This document shows positions 18,112 through 27,703 of a DNA stretch of 44,562 bases, piece after piece; position 1 is the stretch's first letter; every line of letters starts with the position of its first letter. The position numbers were made by a program, and so were the translations under genes. Source of the stretch: Treponema sp. GTDB lineage: Bacteria > Spirochaetota > Spirochaetia > Treponematales > Breznakiellaceae. The notes below the pieces were generated by a model. That model was not told the DNA's origin. It saw only the letters and a program-made list of their open reading frames with translations, and ran no database searches. The DNA is taken from assembly GCA_031279635.1 (NCBI GenBank), contig JAITIC010000183.1, positions 1 to 44,562 of the forward strand. The letters run 5' to 3'.

Positions 18112-19113
18112 CTATTTATCCTTCAAATCCCGCAGCAGACCGCTGATGTTTGGGATTATTATGGATGCCAATAATATCAAGCCCATGACGAACATTTGCC
18201 GGTCCGAAGTGATATTGGCTACAATCAAACCGGTTTTGAGGATGATGACCATGATCACCGCGGTAAAGGTTCCTATAATACTCCCCCGGCCGCCGTTGAT
18301 GTCCGCGCCTCCAAGAAGCACCATGATAACCACGTCGATTTCAGCGTTGAGGTTCATGTCGTAGCGGACCAGAAGAAGCCGCGACATGGTCAGAATGCCG
18401 CATACGGCGGATACCATGCCGGACATGATAAAAAGCCCAACCTTGACATGCTTTGTGTTGACCCCGCTGTAGATGGCCGCCTGTTCATTCGCCCCTATGG
18501 CAAAGACCTTCCTGCCGAAACTGGTCCGGTGAAGCAGGAGATAAAATCCAAAACTGACCAGAATAAAAATTAAAAGGGTGATGCCGAAATTCGCGTTCCC
18601 TATGGTAAAGACGTTTTTCTTTTCAAAACTGTTGAACCACTGGGGAAAGGAGCCAAGACTCTTGTCGCCGATAAATATCTGCGATACGCCGCGGAAAAGA
18701 TTCATCGTACCTATGGTAACGATCATTGCCGGCAGTTTGAGATACGCTATGAGTCCGCCGTTAATGGCCCCGCAAGCCGCGCCGGTGAGGACCCCCGCCG
18801 CGATGGCAAGACCCATGGGAAGCCCCCCGTGAAAACAGAGGGCGGTAACCGTAGCCGAACAGCACATCACCGCGGGAACCGAAAGATCGATCATCCCCGC
18901 GGTAATGATCAGCGTCATGGTCAGGGCGGTCATTCCCAACTCCATGTACCGGGTGGAAGTACGCAGAAGGTACGCCAGATCCCTGAAACTGGCGGAAAGC
19001 GACATACTGACTATTAAAACGACAATGAGGAGCGCGAAGGGAACCATTTCACGGCGTACCAACAACTGCCGTAACATGACATTTTTATTAATATTTTTTT
19101 CTCCGGTGCTCAT
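18112..19113 (-). CDS. Sugar ABC transporter permease (RbsC/RhaP/Q type)
   Basis: 333 aa; multi-TM, LITAGMIDLSVPA, LGGADINGGRGSIIGT. Confidence 0.9.
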   Translation of the reverse strand: MSTGEKNINKNVMLRQLLVRREMVPFALLIVVLIVSMSLSASFRDLAYLLRTSTRYMELGMTALTMTLIITAGMIDLSVPAVMCCSATVTALCFHGGLPMGLAIAAGVLTGAACGAINGGLIAYLKLPAMIVTIGTMNLFRGVSQIFIGDKSLGSFPQWFNSFEKKNVFTIGNANFGITLLIFILVSFGFYLLLHRTSFGRKVFAIGANEQAAIYSGVNTKHVKVGLFIMSGMVSAVCGILTMSRLLLVRYDMNLNAEIDVVIMVLLGGADINGGRGSIIGTFTAVIMVIILKTGLIVANITSDRQMFVMGLILLASIIIPNISGLLRDLKDK

Positions 19114-19114
19114 A

Positions 19115-20137
19115 TCACTTCCTTAATGCGTTTTTTTCGCCTGCTTTTGTTCTGGACTGTATGATGGATACACTCCGATCCACCAGCAGCGCGATAACGA
19201 TGATAAATCCATAGCTGAACCGCTGTACCGTTCCGGGGATACCGACCATGGCGATCATGGTGTTGACTGTTCCCAGAAGCATACAACCCAGGACGACCCC
19301 CGGCACCGTACCTTTGCCGCCGGAGACGCTGACGCCGCCTATGATGGTGGCGGAAATGACGACGAATTCCAGGCCGTTGCCGGTATTGTTCGGATTTACA
19401 TAACCGAAGCGCGCAGCGGACATCATCGCGGTAATGCCGCACAGTACACCGGTTATGACAAAGATGATGAATTCGGTCTTCTTACAGTTTATGCCCCGCA
19501 GGTGGGCCGCCTCCCGGTTGGACCCTAGAGCGTACACTTCCCGGCCGAAGTGGGTATATCGCAGTACCAGGAAAAAAATCAGGGCGATTACCAAGGCAAT
19601 CAGCACCAGCCAGGGAATTAAAATTTCCCCGATGGCGATCCCCTGAGAGACAATATTGCTCATGCCGTCCGGCAGTTCATAACCGGTAACCATTTTACCG
19701 CGGGATATGATGTAGGTAAGGCCGCGGTAGGCGTTTATCGTGCCCAGTGTCACGATGATTGCGGGAATTTTCAGGTACGCGATAAGGAAGCCGTTAAAAG
19801 CCCCGCAGAGGCAGCCGACCAAAAGGGAAACGGCGATGCCGGTCCAAAGGGAAACGCCGAAATCGCGGAACAGGATACCCGCCACCATGGCGCTTAGAGC
19901 CACCGCGGAACCTATGGAAAGGTCAATATCGCGGACAATAACAACCATCATCATGCCTACCGCCATGGTCAGGTTGAGGGGCATCCACAGCAGGATGCTG
20001 TTAATAACACTGGGCAGATGCTGGGCGGTGAACAATTCCGGCCTCGCGATTCCGGAAATGAGGAATATCAAGACGATGATACCTGCCGTTACCAGCTCTT
20101 TTATATTGTTGTTAAGAAACCTCGTAAAGTTATTCAT
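19115..20137 (-). CDS. Sugar ABC transporter permease (RbsC/RhaP/Q type)
   Basis: 340 aa; multi-TM, IVRDIDLSIGSAVAL, IIGGVSVSGGKGTVPG. Confidence 0.9.
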   Translation of the reverse strand: MNNFTRFLNNNIKELVTAGIIVLIFLISGIARPELFTAQHLPSVINSILLWMPLNLTMAVGMMMVVIVRDIDLSIGSAVALSAMVAGILFRDFGVSLWTGIAVSLLVGCLCGAFNGFLIAYLKIPAIIVTLGTINAYRGLTYIISRGKMVTGYELPDGMSNIVSQGIAIGEILIPWLVLIALVIALIFFLVLRYTHFGREVYALGSNREAAHLRGINCKKTEFIIFVITGVLCGITAMMSAARFGYVNPNNTGNGLEFVVISATIIGGVSVSGGKGTVPGVVLGCMLLGTVNTMIAMVGIPGTVQRFSYGFIIVIALLVDRSVSIIQSRTKAGEKNALRK

Positions 20138-21651
20138 TACACCGCGCTCCGTTCCCTGACAGTCGAGGCCGCCGTCATTATTTTTTTACTGTCCAATTCT
20201 TCCCGCCTGAATTCCGCCGTGATATGCCCTTCGCACATGACGTAGACGCGGTCCGACAACTGGAGTATCTCAGGCAGTTCCGACGAAATCATCAGGATAG
20301 CCTTGCCCTGCTTTGCCAATTCGTTGATCAGCTTGTACACTTCCGCTTTTGCCCCCACGTCAATACCGCGGGTAGGTTCGTCGAGGATCAGAATATCCGA
20401 TTCGGTTAAAAGCCACTTCGCGATAACGACTTTCTGTTGATTGCCGCCGGAAAGTTCCCTGACCGCTTGGTTCGCGTCCCTCATCCGCACATTGAGGTAT
20501 TTTACATACCGATCGACCAGTTCATCTTCTTTTTTCTGCTGTATGAAACCGAGTTTTGAGATGATCCGTCTGAGGATAGCGAATGTCATATTGTACTTTA
20601 TATTGAAAGCCGTTAGCAGTCCGGTACGGGCCCTGTCCTCGGAGACCATGGAAACGCCCTTTTGCATGGCCTGTGAGGGATTCTTTATGCTTACCTTTTC
20701 ACCTTTAATGATGATATCTCCGGCAAGCGCCGGCTGAGTGCCGAAAATGGCCGAAGCCATCTCGCTGCGTCCCGCGCCCACAAGACCCGCCATCCCCACA
20801 ATTTCACCCCGCCTGACGGTAAGGTTAATGTCATAATACTGGCCGGGATAGCTTATCCCCTTTACCTCAAGGAGCACCTCGCCTATGGGAACGGTTTCCT
20901 TGACAATAAGTTCCTTGAAAGTCCGGTTTATCATCATGTGGACCAGCTTGTCCTGATCCGCTTCTTCTTTGTTACATTCACCCACCAGAACGCCGTCGCG
21001 GAGCACCGTTATCCGGTCGGAAATTTCCAGAATTTCGTCCAACCGGTGTCCGATGAACACAATCGCGTGCCCCTGTTCCTTGAGCCTTCTTATCATGGTG
21101 AAAAGATTCTCAACTTCCCCGCGCGAAAGGGCCGCAGTGGGCTCGTCCATGATGATCACCTTGGCATTCTGTGACAAGGCGCTCGCTATCTCTATCATCT
21201 GCTGATCGGCTATAGTCATTCCCCGGACCGGGTCCCGGCTCCGCATACGGACATTCAGCGTTTCAAGCAGGGCGTCCGTTTTCCGGTGCAATTCGCTCCA
21301 GTTGATGATGGGGGCGCCTTTTCCCCGCGTGTGCCCCAGGTAGAGGTTCTCCGTTACGTTGAGATCCTGAAAAGTCAGCGGCTCCTGATGGATCAGGGCT
21401 ATTCCCGCCTCCCGGGCCGCGTGCGGACTTTTGAACCGCATGGGAACGCCGCCGACCAGTATTTGACCTTCAAGAAAGGAATGAACCCCACTGATTATTT
21501 TAACCAGTGTGGATTTTCCGGCTCCGTTCTCGCCTATTAAGGCATGAATTTCACCGGGACAAATATCAAAATCGACATTTTTGAGAACACAAACACCGCT
21601 AAAAGTTTTGGTAATTCCCTTTGCACTTACGATTGGGGACTGCCCCGGCAT
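20137..21651 (-). CDS. Sugar ABC transporter ATPase, two NBDs
   Basis: 504 aa; GENGAGKST Walker A, two DEPT Walker B segments, LSGGNQQK signature. Confidence 0.93.
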   Translation of the reverse strand: MPGQSPIVSAKGITKTFSGVCVLKNVDFDICPGEIHALIGENGAGKSTLVKIISGVHSFLEGQILVGGVPMRFKSPHAAREAGIALIHQEPLTFQDLNVTENLYLGHTRGKGAPIINWSELHRKTDALLETLNVRMRSRDPVRGMTIADQQMIEIASALSQNAKVIIMDEPTAALSRGEVENLFTMIRRLKEQGHAIVFIGHRLDEILEISDRITVLRDGVLVGECNKEEADQDKLVHMMINRTFKELIVKETVPIGEVLLEVKGISYPGQYYDINLTVRRGEIVGMAGLVGAGRSEMASAIFGTQPALAGDIIIKGEKVSIKNPSQAMQKGVSMVSEDRARTGLLTAFNIKYNMTFAILRRIISKLGFIQQKKEDELVDRYVKYLNVRMRDANQAVRELSGGNQQKVVIAKWLLTESDILILDEPTRGIDVGAKAEVYKLINELAKQGKAILMISSELPEILQLSDRVYVMCEGHITAEFRREELDSKKIMTAASTVRERSAV

Positions 21652-21731
21652 ACTATACTCCTCATGCCCTTGTTTTGGAAATTATTTGGGTCTTCCCATG
21701 AATGATTCTTCGAGTCTTGTTCTTTGGAATC

Positions 21732-22058
21732 CTATTCAAGATAAAAAACCTCACGTAAATACTTTACCCCGGTACTGACATCGCCGTTTTCCAAGGGCGC
21801 GTCAATCATTTTTGAGGTAATACTGTTCCACCGTATGCAATCGGGATCGTTTACCATTTTGGCAAAGGCTTCGTTTATATTGCCGTCACACTCAAATTCG
21901 TAGATAAATTGAGTCCCGTTCTGAAAGATGGAATAATTCCTGAACCCCGCCGCTGAATGCGCCTTCATGATCTCCGGCCAGGGATTCAGGTGCATTTTTA
22001 CATATTCTTCCACACATTCCGGCTTGATATTCCAAACCCAGCAGTACTTTTTAGACAT
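21732..22058 (-). CDS. rhaM: L-rhamnose mutarotase family protein
   Basis: 108 aa; YCWVWNIKPECVEEYVKMHLNPWPEIMKAHSAAGFRNYSIF...RWNSITSKMIDAPL. Confidence 0.85.
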   Translation of the reverse strand: MSKKYCWVWNIKPECVEEYVKMHLNPWPEIMKAHSAAGFRNYSIFQNGTQFIYEFECDGNINEAFAKMVNDPDCIRWNSITSKMIDAPLENGDVSTGVKYLREVFYLE

Positions 22059-22122
22059 TTACATCCCCTCCCCCCCTAAAGCGGATAAACCATAACATAC
22101 TGAAAAACCTAGCATGCAGATC

Positions 22123-22150
22123 ATTATAGCATAAAAAAAATTATTAACAA
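22123..22150 (-). promoter_or_regulatory. Sigma70-like promoter of rhaM operon
   Basis: Minus strand: TTGTTA (22145-22150), 16 nt, TATAAT (22123-22128). Confidence 0.55.
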
Positions 22151-22196
22151 GCAAAATATTGGTATGTTTTTTGTACCGCATTGTCATACCAATTTA
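22147..22196. promoter_or_regulatory. Shared 50-nt element, copy A; contains ATTGGTATG-N18-CATACCAAT
   Basis: 47/50 identical to 26700-26749; 9-bp perfect inverted repeat. Confidence 0.75.
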
Positions 22197-22238
22197 CAGA
22201 GAGACGGCATATTTTCATCAGCTATAATGACGGAACGC

Positions 22239-22865
22239 TTAAGCCAGTTCCCTTACGTCAATGTTTTTGCCGGTTAGTCCTACATACGCGCCTTCGCCGG
22301 CTTCGGGAGACTCAGGATGGGCAAGCAGCCATTTATTACGTGCGCGGAGCAGTTTGTCCTCGGCGTTACCCGCGGTGAATGTGGGCAGATCGGTATTGGT
22401 CTGGCGCGGCAAAACGATAATGCTCCGGTAGGCGCCGTCCGCTATGGTTGGGGCGTAGTGCATTGATGTTTCGTAGTACAATATGCCCGTTCCTTTTGGC
22501 AGCGCAAATGCTTCCACTTGTGCAGTGTCGATCTTGCCGTCCCTGATATCCTGCTTCTTCGCAAGAAGCATAATAATATCATCGGTGGAAACGCAGGCTT
22601 CCGCGCCCCGGTGATATTCAAGGCAGTTCAGTTTCGTCGTAGCGCCGTTGCAGTAACCTATCTGTATGGGTATTCCTCCAAACAGGCGGTCCCTTAATTC
22701 GGGAAATATGGGAAGTGATTCCAGCTTGGGGTCGCTTGGGACATAGATAACCCCCTCTTTGGGTTTATCGGTATTTGCCTCAAGGGTATGTAACAGTTCC
22801 GAAAAATCATAGCCTTCCAGAACAACGCCGTAGGCTATAAATTCCCTGTCAAATACGGTTTTCAT
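22239..22865 (-). CDS. DUF4867-family protein
   Basis: 208 aa; family assignment from recalled resemblance (TKLNCLEYHRGAE...LPKGTGILYYETSMHYAP). Confidence 0.6.
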   Translation of the reverse strand: MKTVFDREFIAYGVVLEGYDFSELLHTLEANTDKPKEGVIYVPSDPKLESLPIFPELRDRLFGGIPIQIGYCNGATTKLNCLEYHRGAEACVSTDDIIMLLAKKQDIRDGKIDTAQVEAFALPKGTGILYYETSMHYAPTIADGAYRSIIVLPRQTNTDLPTFTAGNAEDKLLRARNKWLLAHPESPEAGEGAYVGLTGKNIDVRELA

Positions 22866-22985
22866 GTTTACTCCTTGCCTTGGGCGGCATGAACCGCCGT
22901 TGTTTAATCGGAAGCGCAGGGCGTACCCTGAGCATTTCTCCCTGACATGCAGGCGGAACTTTTCCGCCGTTTATTTTCCGCGGCA

Positions 22986-24479
22986 TTACGCGCCGGCCAT
23001 CATACTGTGCAGCACTTCGGCCCGGGTCGTTGTCCGGGGACTGAGTTCCGAGACAATCTCACCATGGCGCATGACAAGTATGCGGTGAGCCACCCCCAGT
23101 ATTTCCTCTATTTCAGATGAGATCAACAGGATGCTCATGCCTTCCCCCGACAACTGCCGCAGCTTCATGTAGATTTCCTGCTTCGCGCCGACATCGATTC
23201 CCCGTGTCGGTTCGTCCAGGAGCAATATCTGCTCGCTGCGGGATACCCACCGCGCCAATATTGCTTTTTGCTGATTGCCGCCGCTCAGGGAACCTATCAT
23301 GGCGGACATGCTCGCCGCCTTGATGTTGAAATCTTTACGGCATTGTTCCGCCGTCCGCTCTTCTTTGCGCCGGTTTATAAGAATTTTGAATTGATCCAGT
23401 ACCGCGACGGAAATATTTTTTGTTACGTCAAAATTGGCGAAAATACCTTCGTCTTTTCTGGATATGGGCATATAGGCGATGGAATGTTTTATCGCTTCGG
23501 CCGGTTTTCCGATTTCAATGCTGCCGCCGTTGATCGTTACCCGTCCCGGCGTCTTGCCGTAAATTCCGAAAAGGGAACGGGCGACTTCGCTCTTTCCGCA
23601 CCCGACCAGTCCGGTAATTGCGAGAATTTCGCCTTTGTTCAGGCTAAAGCTGACATCCTTAACCAATTTCCCGCAGGAAAGATGTTCAACGCGCATTATT
23701 TCAGCGGCCTCTGCATAATCAAAAGCTTCGGTATTGATGTTAAAATTGATATCCTGACCCAGCATTTCAAGGGTAATTCTGGATAAGTTGTATTCTCCGG
23801 CGGGGCCTTCCGATATTTTTTTCCCGTCCCGCAGTATGGTTATACGGTCGGACAACTGTTCCAGCTCTTCCATCTTGTGGGTGATAAAAAGAATGGACAG
23901 TCCTTTGATCTTTAATTTTTTGATAATGTCGTGGAGTATTTTTTGTTCGTCGTAGGAAAGGCTGGACGAAGGTTCGTCAAGAATCAATATTTTTGGTCCC
24001 TGATAAACGTTCTTTGCGATTTCAACCAACTGCTGCCGGGCAAGGCTGAGTTCATCAACATGGGCGCCGGCATTCAGCGGTATGCCGATGGAATCAAGAA
24101 ATTCCTGACATTTAAGGATGCCCGCCTTGCGGTCCACCAGTCCAAGTTTGCTTTTAAGGAACCTGCCCATCAGGATATTTTCGTAGATTGTCATTTTGGG
24201 AAACAGGTTCAATTCCTGATAAACCATGGCAATCCCGTTTGTTATTGCTTCTTCGGGATTCCGGAAATGAGTTTCGGCGCCGTCAATAAGAATCTGTCCG
24301 CTGTCGCAGGGGTATACTCCCAGCATGATTTTCATCAGCGTTGATTTTCCCGCACCGTTCACGCCGACAAAGGAATGAATTTCACCGGGATAGATATTTA
24401 TGGACACATTGTCGAGGGCAAGGGTCCCGCCGAATGTCTTGGTGATATTTTTTAATTCAATGATGGGTTTTACATCCAT
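22986..24479 (-). CDS. Sugar ABC transporter ATPase, two NBDs
   Basis: 497 aa; GVNGAGKST, LSGGNQQKAILARW, LLLDEPTRGIDVGAK. Confidence 0.93.
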   Translation of the reverse strand: MDVKPIIELKNITKTFGGTLALDNVSINIYPGEIHSFVGVNGAGKSTLMKIMLGVYPCDSGQILIDGAETHFRNPEEAITNGIAMVYQELNLFPKMTIYENILMGRFLKSKLGLVDRKAGILKCQEFLDSIGIPLNAGAHVDELSLARQQLVEIAKNVYQGPKILILDEPSSSLSYDEQKILHDIIKKLKIKGLSILFITHKMEELEQLSDRITILRDGKKISEGPAGEYNLSRITLEMLGQDINFNINTEAFDYAEAAEIMRVEHLSCGKLVKDVSFSLNKGEILAITGLVGCGKSEVARSLFGIYGKTPGRVTINGGSIEIGKPAEAIKHSIAYMPISRKDEGIFANFDVTKNISVAVLDQFKILINRRKEERTAEQCRKDFNIKAASMSAMIGSLSGGNQQKAILARWVSRSEQILLLDEPTRGIDVGAKQEIYMKLRQLSGEGMSILLISSEIEEILGVAHRILVMRHGEIVSELSPRTTTRAEVLHSMMAGA

Positions 24480-24555
24480 TCCTGATCCATCCTGTACCCG
24501 GCGTCAAAAAGAGTGACCGGAAAGATAAGTCTTTCCGGTCCGGGTTTACCAGGGA

Positions 24556-25656
24556 TTAAAAAGCGGTATTCGCAAACTGACTGACATACCGGTCGTGCTT
24601 CATGGGCGGCCAGGTATTGACGGCTTTAAGATCAGCGGCGCCCCAGCGGGCCGGATCGTTTACATTGGCCCTGGTAACGACAAAGGGTTCAAAGATTATT
24701 TCTTTGGGGATGCTTTTCCCGTGAAGATAATCCACGATGACCCTTGCGGCAATATCCGAATGTAAGGCGGCGTTGTGTTCAACCGCGACATCAAGATACC
24801 CGTCATTGATTGCCTTTATGCCGTTTTCGTCGGCGTCAATGGACGCAATGGTAATGTGGTTAGGATTGTCAACGGGATAGAGTTTTCCTATTTCCCTGAG
24901 GGCCTGAAGGACGCCGACGAGCATACAGTCTGACATAACGAAGATCGCGTTGGCATCGGGATGTTTGGAAAAGCCGTCTTTGGTTGCGATGTATGCGGCG
25001 TTGTTATCCCATTTTGCCTCGACTTTATAATCCAGCATTTGAATAACATCGCTGTTTTTGGCCGCCACATCCTCAAACCCCTGCTGCCTTTCACGGCCCA
25101 GCACGATCTCCAACTGGCCCATAATTGAAATGACCTTGGCGACCTTTCCTTCTTTGCGGAATTTGTCCGCGATGTATTGGGCCCCAAGACCTCCCAGCTC
25201 AAACTGATTGGACTGGATGTGGGTAAGAACTTCGCAGCCTGAGTCCGGCTTGACATCAATGGAAAGTACGGGAATATTCGCCTGATTTAGCTGCCGGATT
25301 GCCGGTACAACCGCGCCTGAGTCGGCGGGTTTAATGACCACAATGTCGGGCCTTGTTACCAGAAGATTCTGCGCCTGCTGCGCCTGTTCTTCTGGTTTCA
25401 GATCGCAACTTTGCAGGTTGTACCTGCCGCCGGCACGGGTAACAAGGTTGCCGAGAAATCCTGTACTTGCCGCCTGCCACGCACTGCTGACTTCGTTGGC
25501 AAGAAAGACGACCTGCGCCGGTTTACCGTTTATGACCAGCGGTTTGGCGGGATCATCAGCCTGAGACGAAGTTCCACCGCCCTGCGAGCCGCCGCCCGCA
25601 AAAAGGGGAATACAAATCGCCAATGTGCAGAGAAAAATAAACAGTACCCTTTTCAT
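24556..25656 (-). CDS. Sugar ABC transporter substrate-binding protein
   Basis: 366 aa; signal peptide, Peripla_BP_4-like (VIKPADSGAVVPAIRQLNQANIPVLSIDV). Confidence 0.88.
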   Translation of the reverse strand: MKRVLFIFLCTLAICIPLFAGGGSQGGGTSSQADDPAKPLVINGKPAQVVFLANEVSSAWQAASTGFLGNLVTRAGGRYNLQSCDLKPEEQAQQAQNLLVTRPDIVVIKPADSGAVVPAIRQLNQANIPVLSIDVKPDSGCEVLTHIQSNQFELGGLGAQYIADKFRKEGKVAKVISIMGQLEIVLGRERQQGFEDVAAKNSDVIQMLDYKVEAKWDNNAAYIATKDGFSKHPDANAIFVMSDCMLVGVLQALREIGKLYPVDNPNHITIASIDADENGIKAINDGYLDVAVEHNAALHSDIAARVIVDYLHGKSIPKEIIFEPFVVTRANVNDPARWGAADLKAVNTWPPMKHDRYVSQFANTAF

Positions 25657-25676
25657 GTTTCCTCCAGTTCCGTAGA

Positions 25677-26654
25677 TTAATCCTGTTTCCAGGTTTTTTT
25701 TATCGCGTCAATCGCGATAACAACAAAAATAATCAGCCCTTTTGCAATTTCCTGCATGAAAGGGGTTACACCGGTGATATTAAGGCCGTTGTTGATCATG
25801 GCGATAAGGATGGCTCCAAGTATCGTACCACCGACGCCGCCTTCGCCGCCGAACAGGGAGGTCCCGCCTATAACGCAGGCGGCGACGCAATCCAGTTCGA
25901 GGCCCGTGCCTATGGTGGAAGAAGCGCTCTGCAGGCGGGATATGACGAGGACCGCGCCAAGCGACGCGAAAAAGCCGCTGATAACATAGGTCAGTGTAAT
26001 GACACTGTCAGATTTTAGCCCCGCCAGCCACGCGGCCCGTTTGTTGCCGCCTACCGCGTAAACCTCGCGGCCATAGGTTGTTTTAAGCAGGATAAGTAAT
26101 CCGGCAAGCAGGCACAAGGCGAGCATGATGATCGGTATGGGAATAATGCCGAATAATCTGCCGTGGCCGAAAAAAGTTACTTTTTCAGGCAGATTTATCG
26201 TTTTACCGTTGGACATGGTCCTGGCAATGCCCCGGGTTATATTCATCATCGCCATGGTGGTAACAAAGGGGACCATCTTCAATTTTGTGATCGACAAGCC
26301 GTTGATAAGTCCTATAAATGAACCGATAGCCAGCATCAATAAACAGGCCAGGAGCCATTGTATTCCGGAATCTATCATCAACGCGCCTGAAATGCCGGTC
26401 AGTACCGCAATCCCTGAAACAGACAAATCAATACCGGCGCCGAGGATCACAAAAGTCATGCCTATTGAAACAATACCCGTAAGGGAAGCGGCAACGATAA
26501 TATTTATGAGGTTCAGGGGAGTCGCATATTTTCCGCCTGATGCGATTGAAAAAACAATGACAAAGGCAATAATAATGATAAAAAGAGTGCCTTTTTCCAG
26601 CCATGCCCGCTTATTCAGTCCAAAGCCCACCCCGGGTTTAGCAATGACACCCAT
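25677..26654 (-). CDS. Sugar ABC transporter permease
   Basis: 325 aa; multi-TM, ILGAGIDLSVSGIAVL, IGGTSLFGGEGGVGGTILG. Confidence 0.9.
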   Translation of the reverse strand: MGVIAKPGVGFGLNKRAWLEKGTLFIIIIAFVIVFSIASGGKYATPLNLINIIVAASLTGIVSIGMTFVILGAGIDLSVSGIAVLTGISGALMIDSGIQWLLACLLMLAIGSFIGLINGLSITKLKMVPFVTTMAMMNITRGIARTMSNGKTINLPEKVTFFGHGRLFGIIPIPIIMLALCLLAGLLILLKTTYGREVYAVGGNKRAAWLAGLKSDSVITLTYVISGFFASLGAVLVISRLQSASSTIGTGLELDCVAACVIGGTSLFGGEGGVGGTILGAILIAMINNGLNITGVTPFMQEIAKGLIIFVVIAIDAIKKTWKQD

Positions 26655-26674
26655 TTACATTCTCCTTGAGAATT

Positions 26675-26703
26675 ATTTTAACTTCGGTTTTTTAATAACA
26701 CAA
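26675..26703 (-). promoter_or_regulatory. Sigma70-like promoter of second sugar ABC operon
   Basis: Minus strand: TTGTGT (26698-26703), 17 nt, TAAAAT (26675-26680). Confidence 0.5.
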
Positions 26704-26749
26704 GCAAAATTTTGGTATGTTTTTTGTACCGTATTGTCCTACCAATTTA
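26700..26749. promoter_or_regulatory. Shared 50-nt element, copy B
   Basis: ACAAGCAAAATTTTGGTATGTTTTTTGTACCGTATTGTCCTACCAATTTA, differing at 3 positions from copy A. Confidence 0.75.
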
Positions 26750-26932
26750 GCCTTTTGTCCGTGTCGTCCCTGGTTTTTTCTCTTCTGTTGGTGTGGTTCG
26801 TGTGCTTAGTAGTTAAAAAATTGCTATACGTTTATCCTGGAATACCTTGGCTAATTCCTTCCCAAGTAGTAAGATAGCATATAAATCCCACTAAGCGGCA
26901 ATTAAGCGGTTATTATTCGGAGGGGTTGCTTG

Positions 26933-27703
26933 ATGAAAGAGGCGTCAAAAAGCGGACGGGACGGACGGCATTTTGAGCGTTCAAGCCGGGCTTTGGCTCT
27001 GGCGCGGAAAGAACTGCACTCGTACCTTAACGCGCCGGCCTTTTACGGCGCGGCGGTCTTTTTTCTGCTCTTTTGCTCAATATGGCTCTTCTATTTTCAG
27101 CGTTACTTTGCCATGGACGCCGCCACCCTGCGGCCCTATTTCGCAGCTTTTCCCGTGGCGTTCATTCTGGTTATTCCGGTGATCACCATGAAAAGCTGGG
27201 CCGAGGAACGGAAGACCGGCAGCGTGGAACTGCTCCTCACCATGCCCTTTTCCGAGTGGGATCTCGTGCTGGGAAAATTTTTCGCGGCGCTTGCGGTACT
27301 GGCGATGATGTTGGCCCTCACCGTTCCGCTGCCCCTGAGCCTGCGCGCCCTAGGGGACTTTGACGGCGGGATGATCCTCTGTGAATACGCCGGGGCTTTG
27401 CTGCTGGGTTCTTCCGCCGTCGCCCTGGGGCTGCTGCTCTCTTCGCTCTCAAAAAACCAGGCGGGCAGTTTTATGGGAAGCGCGGCGACGCTGATGGTGG
27501 TAATGCTTATCAATCAACTGACCTTTTCGTTTAACCTTCCCCAATGGCTCACCGAAGGAATCAACTTTATTTCCCTGACATTTCATTTTGAAAGTTTCTC
27601 CAAAGGGCTTATCGACAGCCGGGATCTCGCCTTTTTCATACTCAGCACGGCGCTGTTTTTATTCATCAATACCAGGGTAATTTTGATGAGGAGATGGGGC
27701 TGA
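26933..27703 (+). CDS. ABC-2 type permease, GldF-like
   Basis: RKELHSYLNAPAFYGAAVFFLLFC, VIPVITMKSWAEERKTGSVELLLTMP; multi-TM; GGAGGGG upstream. Confidence 0.85.
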   Translation: MKEASKSGRDGRHFERSSRALALARKELHSYLNAPAFYGAAVFFLLFCSIWLFYFQRYFAMDAATLRPYFAAFPVAFILVIPVITMKSWAEERKTGSVELLLTMPFSEWDLVLGKFFAALAVLAMMLALTVPLPLSLRALGDFDGGMILCEYAGALLLGSSAVALGLLLSSLSKNQAGSFMGSAATLMVVMLINQLTFSFNLPQWLTEGINFISLTFHFESFSKGLIDSRDLAFFILSTALFLFINTRVILMRRWG

